Below, piece after piece: positions 1-5,204 of a stretch of 6,614 nt of DNA. A program made the translations under genes and the position numbers. Every line of letters begins with the position of its first letter. Position 1 is the first letter of the stretch. Source of the DNA: Acidimicrobiaceae bacterium (GTDB lineage Bacteria > Actinomycetota > Acidimicrobiia > Acidimicrobiales > Salinilacustritrichaceae); NCBI GenBank assembly GCA_003476595.1, contig DMTU01000035.1:761-7374 (forward strand), in the 5' to 3' direction. Under the pieces are notes generated by a model. That model was not told the origin of the DNA and did no database searches. It saw nothing but the letters and a program-made list of their open reading frames with translations.

Positions 1-633
1 CCGGGCACACCGCACCCCGACCGTCACGTCCACGCCACCCTCGCACTGGGACCCCACCCCGACCCGTTCTGGCCTACCGATCCCCCCGCATGTGAGGGGA
101 TGTGCAGTCCAGAACGTGCGGTGGAGGTTCGGTTCCGGGACCCGCGGACGTTCGGTGAGCTGCGGGTGCTGCCTGGCGGCGTCGCGCCGGTGGCGCCGGA
201 CCTGTTCGATCCGGCCGTGACCGGGGTGTCGCTGCAGGCCCTGGCCGCCCGCCGGCGGGTCGGGGTGAAGGCCGTGCTGCTCGACCAGACCCAGGGCGTG
301 GCCGGCATCGGCTCGTACCTGGCCGACGAGGCCCTCCACCGAGCCGGCATCGACCCGACCGCGCCGGCCGGCGAGCTGGCCACCGCGGCGTGGGAGCGGA
401 TCCTCGTCGCGGCCCGGGCCATCGCCGTCGACTCGATCGCCGCCGGCGGGGTCACCCTCGAGGACGAGGGGTGGGTCGACCTGTGGGGCCGTCCCGGCAC
501 CTACGCCGCCGAGCTGCAGGTGCACGCCCGGGCCACCTGCGCGGCCTGCGGCACGCCGACCAGCTCGGCCGTCGTCGGCGGCCGACGGGCCCGGTGGTGC
601 CGCCGCTGCCAGCACCCCCGCCGGCGCCGCTAG
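1..633 (+). CDS. mutM: Fpg/MutM-family DNA glycosylase, C-terminal part (5' end outside window)
   Basis: Base-excision repair enzyme of the Fpg/Nei family, which removes oxidised purines and cuts the abasic site. The frame is open to base 1, so the catalytic N-terminus (Pro-Glu) lies outside; 210 codons remain before TAG at 631-633. Visible landmarks in order are: DRHVHATLAL at the end of the N-terminal beta domain; VRFRDPRTFG, which carries the Arg and Phe of the DNA-intercalating loop; the H2TH region VKAVLLDQTQGVAGIGSYLADEAL; the IAAGGVTL stretch; and a terminal zinc finger CAAC-x16-CRRC followed by Q, with standard Fpg spacing. The Asn normally found in GIGN-YLADE is Ser here (codon 313-315). 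The reading continues upstream of the internal ATG at 100 with clear family similarity, so that ATG is not the start. A Nei-type paralogue is possible, but the CRRCQ finger favours Fpg. The gene converges on the DsbA-family gene. Confidence 0.9.
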   Translation, partial: PGTPHPDRHVHATLALGPHPDPFWPTDPPACEGMCSPERAVEVRFRDPRTFGELRVLPGGVAPVAPDLFDPAVTGVSLQALAARRRVGVKAVLLDQTQGVAGIGSYLADEALHRAGIDPTAPAGELATAAWERILVAARAIAVDSIAAGGVTLEDEGWVDLWGRPGTYAAELQVHARATCAACGTPTSSAVVGGRRARWCRRCQHPRRRR

Positions 634-702
634 GACGAACGGACCGATCGGTCCCGACGTTCCACCGGGTGGAACGAACGGACCGATCGGTCCCCTCGTT
701 CC
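633..702. terminator. Palindrome cluster between convergent genes, probable bidirectional terminator
   Basis: The gap between the two convergent stop codons is almost entirely dyad symmetry. A 14-bp perfect palindrome GGACCGATCGGTCC occurs at 641-654 and again at 680-693. Each copy sits inside a 21-bp exact direct repeat (635-655 and 674-694), which extends to 29 bp with two mismatches. Between them, 659-665 and 669-675 form a hairpin with arms GTTCCAC/GTGGAAC and a 3-nt loop. The second palindrome is enclosed by a further stem, GGAACGA at 671-677 with TCGTTCC at 696-702. The 659-675 and 671-702 stems share bases and cannot both form. There is no T-tract, so this would be a GC-hairpin terminator of the kind common in actinobacteria. 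The alternative is a protein-binding site, because GACCGATCGGTC resembles TetR-type operators. Confidence 0.6.
635..694. repeat. Two-copy 21-bp direct repeat carrying a 14-bp palindrome
   Basis: The 21 bases at 635-655 recur exactly at 674-694, an offset of 39 bp. Each unit is ACGAAC followed by the GGACCGATCGGTCC palindrome and one C. The match resumes at 658-663 and 697-702 (CGTTCC). A recent local duplication or a small REP-like element would both explain this; two copies in one window cannot decide. Confidence 0.8.
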
Positions 703-706
703 CCGC

Positions 707-1420
707 TCACTCCCGGGCCATGCGGTCGAGGTCGACGACCTTGCCCCGGTCGATGCTCACCCAGTCGCGGGCCTCGAGGTAGGGCTTGAACGTCTGGGCG
801 ATGAAGCGGCCGTCGGCCTCGGTCTTGGGGCGCTGCAGCTCGTACAGGTGGGGGAACTCCAGCCACGCGGTGACGGCGTGCCAGAGGCGGAGCACGGCAT
901 CGCCCTCGGTGGGCGGATCGATGATGACGGGCCCGAAGAAGCACTGGCCGTCGGGGAAGAACAGCGTCGGCACGCCGTAGCCGCCGGCGGCGACGACCTT
1001 GTCGTGCTCGGCCCGGACCTCGTCGTGCGTGGTCGGGTCGGCGATCGCCTCGTCGACCAGGCCGGGGTCGAGGCCGATCTCGGTGAGCAGGTGGCGGGCG
1101 ACGTCGGGGTCGTGGGGCTTGTGGCCCTCCTCGTGCAGGGCCCGCCCCGCCCGCTCGTACCAGGCATCGAGCTCGGCCATGTCCCGCCGGCGGAGCAGGG
1201 CGCCGATGCGCATCATCGACCAGCCGTAGGACCACTCCCGCTCCCACGGGTGCTTCTTGCCGTCAGCGCGGTTGATCTCCTCCAGGGAGAAGAAGCGCCA
1301 CGTGATGTCGAGGTCGGTCTGGTCCCGCACGGCCCGGATCCACCGTGACGTCTGGTAGGCGAACGGGCACATGACGTCGAAGTGGAAGTCGACGGCGGTC
1401 GGGGTGGTCGGCGCAGCCAT
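707..1420 (-). CDS. DsbA-family (Rv2466c-like) thioredoxin-fold protein with a CPFA active site
   Basis: A 237-residue thioredoxin-fold protein with an inserted helical domain. It resembles the actinobacterial Rv2466c family (mycothiol-dependent nitroreductase) and, more distantly, FrnE and 2-hydroxychromene-2-carboxylate isomerase. Residues 11-28 (VDFHFD then [12 protein letters not shown]) hold the redox motif; GVPTLFF around 149-155 is the cis-Pro loop with Pro151; FFGPVI (161-166) and [13 protein letters not shown] (189-201) match the Rv2466c C-terminal core. The usual CPWC is CPFA: Cys18 remains and the resolving Cys is Ala21. There is no signal peptide, so it is cytoplasmic. The C-terminus runs about 30 residues beyond my recollection of Rv2466c. 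The ATG at 1420 is 21 bp after the upstream lyase stop, has no Shine-Dalgarno, and has TACCCT 6 nt upstream. Substrate is unknown; a mycothiol-linked monothiol reductase or glutathione-transferase-like role is inference. Confidence 0.85.
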   Translation of the reverse strand: MAAPTTPTAVDFHFDVMCPFAYQTSRWIRAVRDQTDLDITWRFFSLEEINRADGKKHPWEREWSYGWSMMRIGALLRRRDMAELDAWYERAGRALHEEGHKPHDPDVARHLLTEIGLDPGLVDEAIADPTTHDEVRAEHDKVVAAGGYGVPTLFFPDGQCFFGPVIIDPPTEGDAVLRLWHAVTAWLEFPHLYELQRPKTEADGRFIAQTFKPYLEARDWVSIDRGKVVDLDRMARE

Positions 1421-1426
1421 GGCCGC

Positions 1427-1432
1427 AGGGTA
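1427..1432 (-). promoter_or_regulatory. Possible -10 box for leaderless transcription of the DsbA-family gene
   Basis: Read on the minus strand, TACCCT fits the actinobacterial TANNNT -10 consensus and is followed by 6 nt and then the ATG, the spacing expected when transcription starts at or next to the start codon. No convincing -35 is seen. It lies in the 21-bp gap after the lyase gene, so it would be an internal operon promoter. Confidence 0.4.
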
Positions 1433-1441
1433 GGGGTGGGC

Positions 1442-2329
1442 TCAGCCCTGCTGCAGGGCGGTGATGGCCTCGGCCTGGGCCAGGGTCTGGCGGGCCTGGT
1501 CGACGTGGAGGTTCTCGATCATCCGGCCGTTCACGGTGACCACGCCCCGGCCCTCGCGCTCGGCCTCCTCGAAGGCGGCGATGATCTCGCGTGCGGAGGC
1601 GACCTCGTCCTCGGAGGGGGCGAACACCTCGTTGCACGGGTCGAGCTGGCTCGGGTGGATGAGGGTCTTGCCGTCGAAGCCCATCTCCTTGCCCTGGCGG
1701 CACTCGGCGAGGAAGCCGGCGTCGTCCTTGATGTCGTTGTAGACGCCGTCGAGGATGACCTTGCCGGTGGCGCGGGCCGCGAGCAGGCACAGGCCGAGGC
1801 CGGTGAGCAGCGGCTGGCGGCCGGGCACGTGCTGGGCCTGGAGCTCCTTGGCCAGGTCGTTGGTGCCCATGACGAGCACGGTGAGGCGCTCGGAGCAGCC
1901 GGCGATCTCCTCGGCGTGGAGCATGGCGATCGGGGTCTCGACCATGGCCCAGATCTTGGTCTTCTCCGGTGCGCCGCCGGACTCGAGCGCCGCCTCGATG
2001 GCCCGCACGTCCTCGACCGAGTTGATCTTGGGGATGACGATGGCGTCGGGGCCGGCCTTCGCGATGGCGGCCACGTCGTCGGCGTGCCACTGCGTGTCGA
2101 GGCCGTTGGCCCGGATGGCGATCTCGCGCATGCCGTACTCGCCGGACGAGGCCGCGGCGCACACGCGGTCGCGGGCCTCGGCCTTGGCGTCGGGGGCGAC
2201 GGCGTCCTCGAGGTCGAGGATGAGCGCGTCGGCGGTGAGGCCCTTGGCCTTCTCGAGCGCGCGCTCGTTGGCGCCCGGCATGTAGAGCACGGAGCGGCGG
2301 GGCCGCAGTGTGGCGTCGGTGGCGCTCAC
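1442..2329 (-). CDS. CitE/HpcH-type acyl-CoA lyase or malyl-CoA thioesterase (Mcl2-like)
   Basis: A 295-residue protein of the HpcH/HpaI aldolase - citrate lyase beta family (TIM barrel). Members cleave or form malyl-CoA or citramalyl-CoA, or hydrolyse malyl-CoA to malate. Landmarks: RRSVLYMPG (11-19), LDLEDAV (39-45), IRANG with Arg73, VIPKI (98-102), VETP with the metal-binding Glu131, GTNDLA with Asp158, and GKTLIHPSQ (220-228). The C-terminal lid reads VNGRMIE, with Asn267 where the neighbouring Mcl has Asp314. The GTG start at 2329 overlaps the TGA of mcl (GTGA, 4 bp), implying translational coupling; the first downstream ATG would remove the conserved RRSVLY strand. Such a lyase plus paralogue pair recalls Rhodobacter Mcl1/Mcl2, making (3S)-malyl-CoA thioesterase the favoured role by context. 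Citramalyl-CoA lyase (CLYBL-like) is the main alternative. Confidence 0.9.
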   Translation of the reverse strand: MSATDATLRPRRSVLYMPGANERALEKAKGLTADALILDLEDAVAPDAKAEARDRVCAAASSGEYGMREIAIRANGLDTQWHADDVAAIAKAGPDAIVIPKINSVEDVRAIEAALESGGAPEKTKIWAMVETPIAMLHAEEIAGCSERLTVLVMGTNDLAKELQAQHVPGRQPLLTGLGLCLLAARATGKVILDGVYNDIKDDAGFLAECRQGKEMGFDGKTLIHPSQLDPCNEVFAPSEDEVASAREIIAAFEEAEREGRGVVTVNGRMIENLHVDQARQTLAQAEAITALQQG

Positions 2330-3375
2330 AGTCCGTAGGCCTCCTTGAGCTCCGGGTCGCGCTCGGCGAGCTGGGTGGCCAGGTCGAGCACGACCAGGCA
2401 CTGCTTCACCGAGGCGTCGTCCTCCATCTTCCCGTCGAGCATGACCGCACCGGTGCCGTCGCCCATGGCCTCCACGACGCGCTTGGCGTGCACGACGTCG
2501 TCGACCGGCGGGGAGAACACCTTCTTGGCGATGTCGATCTGCACCGGGTGCAGCGACCAGGCGCCGACGCAGCCGAGCAGGTAGGCGTTGCGGAACTGGT
2601 CCTCGCACCCGACGGTGTCGCGGATGTCGCCGAAGGGCCCGTAGTAGGCGTAGATGCCGTTCGAGGCGCAGGCGTCGACCATGCGGGCCACCGTGTAGTG
2701 CCACAGGTCCTGCTGGTAGGTGGTGCGGCCGGCCTCGAGGTCGTCGCCGGTGGGGTCGGTGCGCACCAGGTACCCGGGGTGGCCGCCGCCGACGCGGGTG
2801 GTCTTCATGCGCCGGTTGGCGGCCAGGTCGGCCGGGCCGAGGGACAGGCCCTGCATGCGGGGCGACGCCGCGCAGATCGCCTCCACGTTGGTGACGCCCC
2901 GGGCCGTCTCCAGGATGGCGTGGATGAGGAGCGGCTCGGTGAGGCCGGCCTTGGCCTCGAGCTGGGCGAGGAGGCGGTCCACGTAGTGGATGTCCTCGGG
3001 GCCCTCGACCTTGGGGATCATGATGACGTCGAGCTTGTCGCCGATCGCGGGCACGATCTCGAGCAGGTCGTCGAGGCCCCAGGGGGAGTCGAGGCTGTTC
3101 ACCCGGGTCCAGAACTGGGTGTCGCCGAAGTCGACGGTCTGGCCGACCTCGATCAGCCCGGCCCGGGCTGCTTCCTTGTCCGATGCCGGGACGGCGTCCT
3201 CGAGGTTCCCGAGCAGCACGTCACAGGTGGCGACCATGTCGGGCACCTTGGACCGCATCTTCTCGTTCGCCGGCGGGAAGAAGTGGATGTTGCGCGAGGG
3301 CCGGAACGGGACCTCACGCAGGGGCGCCGGGGCGCCGATGGCCAGGGGAGCGAAGAAGTCTTTGGGGCTGCGCAT
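2326..3375 (-). CDS. mcl: Malyl-CoA / beta-methylmalyl-CoA (citramalyl-CoA) lyase
   Basis: Reversible Mg-dependent lyase: L-malyl-CoA to acetyl-CoA + glyoxylate, with methylmalyl-CoA and sometimes citramalyl-CoA as further substrates. It belongs to the HpcH/HpaI family but is the long form (349 residues), and resembles over its whole length the Chloroflexus and Rhodobacter enzymes as I recall them: [10 protein letters not shown] (7-16), [10 protein letters not shown] (31-40), GNLEDAVP (56-63), MIPKVEGP (119-126), SLGPADLAA (178-186), the [10 protein letters not shown] loop (191-200), YYGPFGDI (244-251) and the terminal EAYGL. Arg91, Glu156, Asp183 and Asp314 sit at a constant +15 offset from the R. 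sphaeroides active-site positions as I remember them (76, 141, 168, 299), so the site looks intact. It follows tetR by 63 bp, overlaps the CitE-like gene by 4 bp, and has TACGGT 8 nt before its ATG. Membership is firm; the pathway served is inferred. Confidence 0.95.
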   Translation of the reverse strand: MRSPKDFFAPLAIGAPAPLREVPFRPSRNIHFFPPANEKMRSKVPDMVATCDVLLGNLEDAVPASDKEAARAGLIEVGQTVDFGDTQFWTRVNSLDSPWGLDDLLEIVPAIGDKLDVIMIPKVEGPEDIHYVDRLLAQLEAKAGLTEPLLIHAILETARGVTNVEAICAASPRMQGLSLGPADLAANRRMKTTRVGGGHPGYLVRTDPTGDDLEAGRTTYQQDLWHYTVARMVDACASNGIYAYYGPFGDIRDTVGCEDQFRNAYLLGCVGAWSLHPVQIDIAKKVFSPPVDDVVHAKRVVEAMGDGTGAVMLDGKMEDDASVKQCLVVLDLATQLAERDPELKEAYGL

Positions 3376-3382
3376 CGGGGGA

Positions 3383-3398
3383 GACCGTACCGTCGGTC
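3383..3398. promoter_or_regulatory. Putative operator, GACCG-N6-CGGTC dyad
   Basis: A 5-bp inverted repeat GACCG/CGGTC with a 6-bp spacer covers the proposed mcl -10 box and ends 7 bp before the start codon. A shorter perfect dyad, ACCG-T-CGGT, is nested within it. The tetR gene stops 40 bp away on the same strand, so binding by its product is the simplest guess. The arms are identical to those of the two GACCGATCGGTC palindromes at 642-653 and 681-692. Arms of 5 bp in GC-rich DNA can arise by chance. Confidence 0.3.
3384..3389 (-). promoter_or_regulatory. Possible -10 box for leaderless mcl transcription
   Basis: On the minus strand, TACGGT matches TANNNT and is followed by 8 nt (CTCCCCCG) and the mcl ATG. 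There is no Shine-Dalgarno in that spacer, so a transcript starting at or near the ATG is plausible. The -35 region is not recognisable. Confidence 0.4.
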
Positions 3399-3438
3399 AC
3401 CGAGGCGTCGGAAACCTCTCGGCGACGCTGCGGGCCGC

Positions 3439-4107
3439 TCAGGCGAACATGCGGGCGAGGCTGCGCCGCAGGTAGGCCGCGGCCTCGTCCCGGTCGAGCC
3501 CGCAGCGGTGGCGGAGGTGCTCGAGGGAGTCGAACTGGGTCAGCAGGTCGATCGTGTGGCGGGCGTCCCGACGGGCATCGGGCGCGTCGAGCTGCTCCAG
3601 CTCGGGGGCGAACATCTGGTGGGCCTGCTCGCCGAGCCACTGGTAGGTGTCCATGAGGCCGGCCTGGACCTGGGGGTCGGTGGCGGCCCGCACGCGCGAC
3701 GCCCGGTAGATCACGCGCATGGCGTCGAAGAGGCGCAGCCGGCGATCGGTGAAGCGGTTGATGCGCTCGGGCAGGGGCCCCTCGCCGATGCGCTCGATGT
3801 CGAACAGCGGCCGGGTGCGCTCGAGGTGGCGGTCGATGGCCGCGGTGATGAGCTCGTCGAGGTCCTCGAAGTAGCGGTACACCGAGCGCAGCGACACGCC
3901 GGAGCGGTCGGCGACCTCGTGGACGCCCGGATCCAGGTTGCCCTCCTCGAACAGCTCGAGGACGGCGTCCAGCACCGCCAAGCGGTTCCGGTCGCGCCGT
4001 GCCGTCCGCCCGTCCACCCGGCTCTCTGCTTCGGTCGTCTGGTCCATGTGCGCCATCCACTCGTATCGGGCCCGCCGACGGGTGCTCCCTATCCGCGAGG
4101 TGCGCAC
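3439..4107 (-). CDS. TetR/AcrR-family transcriptional regulator
   Basis: A one-component repressor-type regulator: N-terminal TetR DNA-binding domain and a helical ligand-binding/dimerisation domain. Counting from the GTG, helix 1 is about 41-56 (RNRLAVLDAVLELFEEG), followed by the helix-turn-helix GVHEVADRSGVSLRSVYRYF (61-80) and FEDLDELITAAIDRH, all typical of the family. The rest is helix-rich and unassignable to a ligand. Start choice: GTG at 4107 has a GAAGGG ribosome site 7 nt upstream and lies 15 bp after the phosphotransferase stop. ATG at 4056 or 4047 would give a more usual N-terminus and drop an Arg-rich stretch that uses ATA, a codon rare here, but neither has a ribosome site. It sits between an acyl-CoA-type phosphotransferase and the lyase pair, so control of that operon by an acyl-CoA-like ligand is inferred. 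Confidence 0.88.
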   Translation of the reverse strand: MRTSRIGSTRRRARYEWMAHMDQTTEAESRVDGRTARRDRNRLAVLDAVLELFEEGNLDPGVHEVADRSGVSLRSVYRYFEDLDELITAAIDRHLERTRPLFDIERIGEGPLPERINRFTDRRLRLFDAMRVIYRASRVRAATDPQVQAGLMDTYQWLGEQAHQMFAPELEQLDAPDARRDARHTIDLLTQFDSLEHLRHRCGLDRDEAAAYLRRSLARMFA

Positions 4108-4114
4108 TTCAGCA

Positions 4115-4120
4115 CCCTTC
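4115..4120 (-). promoter_or_regulatory. Ribosome binding site supporting the GTG start of tetR
   Basis: GAAGGG on the minus strand, 7 nt before GTG 4107. It is the only purine-rich Shine-Dalgarno-like site seen before any start in the window. It overlaps one arm (4111-4117) of an inverted repeat AGCACCC/GGGTGCT whose other arm is 4080-4086, with a 24-nt loop, so folding could mask it. Confidence 0.35.
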
Positions 4121-4122
4121 GG

Positions 4123-5181
4123 TCAGACGGCTGCCTCGTGGATGACGGTGAGGGCCCGCTCGAAGAGGCCGACGGTGGTGGCGTGGAGCAGGTCGCCGAT
4201 CTCCTTCGGGGCCTTGCCGGCGAAGGCTCGGGCGTGGGTGCCCTCGAGGATGATGCCGAGCCGGTAGGCGGCGAGCGCGTGGTACCAGTCGACGTCGCCG
4301 GTGTCGCGCCCGGTGCGCTCGGCGTAGCGCGCGACCAGCTCTGCCTTGGTCGGGAGGCCGCTGATCCCGGCGCCGACCGCGCCCGCACCAGCGCCACCCC
4401 CGTCGTCCTCCGGTGGCCACGTGGACAGCAGGTGACCGAGGTCGAGCAGCGGGTCCCCGATGGTGCACAGCTCCCAGTCGACGATGGCGGCCAGGTCGGG
4501 GGCGTCGGGACGGACCAGCACGTTGGCGAAGTGGAAGTCGCCGTGGATGATCCCCGGGTGCCAGGTGGCGGGTCGGTGGCCCTCCAGCCAGGCGGAGACC
4601 TCCTCGACGCCGGGGATGTCGGGGCCCGGGTACCCGTCGAGCTCGGCGTAGGAGTCCAGCTGGCGGCGCCACCGCGGGACCTGGCGCTCCAGCCAGCCGT
4701 CGGGCTTGCCGAAGTCGCCGAGCCCCACGGCCTCGTGGTCGACGAGGGCCAGGGCGGCGATGGCATCGACCATGGAGAAGCCCATGGACCGGCGCATCGC
4801 CGGGTCCGAGCGGTGCGGCTCGGGCAGCCCGCTGGCCGGGTTGAAGCCCTCGATGGGCTCCATCAGGTAGAAGGCGGCGCCCAGCACGTCGGAGTCGGGG
4901 CAGGCAGCGATGAGGCCCGGGTGCGGCACGTCGGACCCGGCGAGGGCGGCCAGCACGCGGGCTTCGCGTCGCATCGTCTCGTCGGAGTTCGCCCGCTTGT
5001 GCAGCGGGGGCCGGCGCAGCACGTGGCCTCGTCCGCTCCGGGTGAAGCGGACGAGCACGTTCTGGGTGCCACCGGCCAGCTGCTCGACGTCCTCCAGGGG
5101 CCCGGACCCCAGGCCCCGGTCGTCCATCCAGGCCCGGAGCGCCTCGAGGTCGACGCCGGGCGGGTCCTCCACGTGTGCCAT
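4123..5181 (-). CDS. APH-like phosphotransferase family protein (ACAD10/ACAD11 N-terminal type)
   Basis: A 352-residue protein with the aminoglycoside-phosphotransferase/protein-kinase-like fold, of the subgroup found beside or fused to acyl-CoA dehydrogenases (ACAD10/ACAD11 kinase domain), not a resistance enzyme. Features: Gly-rich loop LAGGTQN (35-41), VLRRPP strand (54-59) with Arg in place of the classic kinase Lys region, Glu73 in the following helix, catalytic loop HGDFHFAN (213-220) with Asp215 and Asn220, metal-binding Asp235 in VDWE, and IGDPLLDLGHLLS (241-253). A Gly/Ala-rich insert (261-272) precedes the C-terminal helices. The ACAD10/11 kinase domains have been linked to phosphorylation of hydroxyacyl-CoAs; that substrate class is inferred here. 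First gene of the five-gene run. The ATG at 5181 is 23 bp from the divergent hydrolase ATG; no Shine-Dalgarno, but a weak -10 (TACACA) lies 7 nt upstream. Confidence 0.92.
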   Translation of the reverse strand: MAHVEDPPGVDLEALRAWMDDRGLGSGPLEDVEQLAGGTQNVLVRFTRSGRGHVLRRPPLHKRANSDETMRREARVLAALAGSDVPHPGLIAACPDSDVLGAAFYLMEPIEGFNPASGLPEPHRSDPAMRRSMGFSMVDAIAALALVDHEAVGLGDFGKPDGWLERQVPRWRRQLDSYAELDGYPGPDIPGVEEVSAWLEGHRPATWHPGIIHGDFHFANVLVRPDAPDLAAIVDWELCTIGDPLLDLGHLLSTWPPEDDGGGAGAGAVGAGISGLPTKAELVARYAERTGRDTGDVDWYHALAAYRLGIILEGTHARAFAGKAPKEIGDLLHATTVGLFERALTVIHEAAV

Positions 5182-5188
5182 TGGCCAC

Positions 5189-5194
5189 TGTGTA
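5189..5194 (-). promoter_or_regulatory. Weak -10-like box for the phosphotransferase gene
   Basis: TACACA on the minus strand, 7 nt before the ATG. It matches TANNNT at the first two positions but lacks the final T. Its position repeats the spacing seen before other genes here. It shares bases 5193-5194 with the -10 box of the divergent gene. Confidence 0.25.
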
Positions 5195-5198
5195 GCGT
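5193..5198 (+). promoter_or_regulatory. Possible -10 box for leaderless transcription of the serine hydrolase
   Basis: TAGCGT fits TANNNT and is followed by CCCGGC and then the ATG at 5205. No Shine-Dalgarno is present, and the upstream region is occupied by the divergent coding sequence, leaving little room for a 5' leader. No clear -35. Confidence 0.4.
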
Positions 5199-5204
5199 CC
5201 CGGC

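Noticed and set aside
1442..2704. Extended N-terminus (420 residues) for the CitE-like protein
   Set aside because: The extra residues overlap the mcl gene in another frame and are Arg/Gly-rich without family similarity; the GTG at 2329 gives the usual family length and start.
3400..3422. Hairpin CCGAGG/CCTCTCGG between tetR and mcl as a terminator
   Set aside because: The stem needs a bulge, is short and has no T-tract; too weak to list as a feature.
4123..5181. Aminoglycoside resistance gene
   Set aside because: The kinase fold is shared, but the LRRPP and LAGGTQN segments and the overall pattern match the ACAD10/11-associated family, not drug-modifying enzymes.
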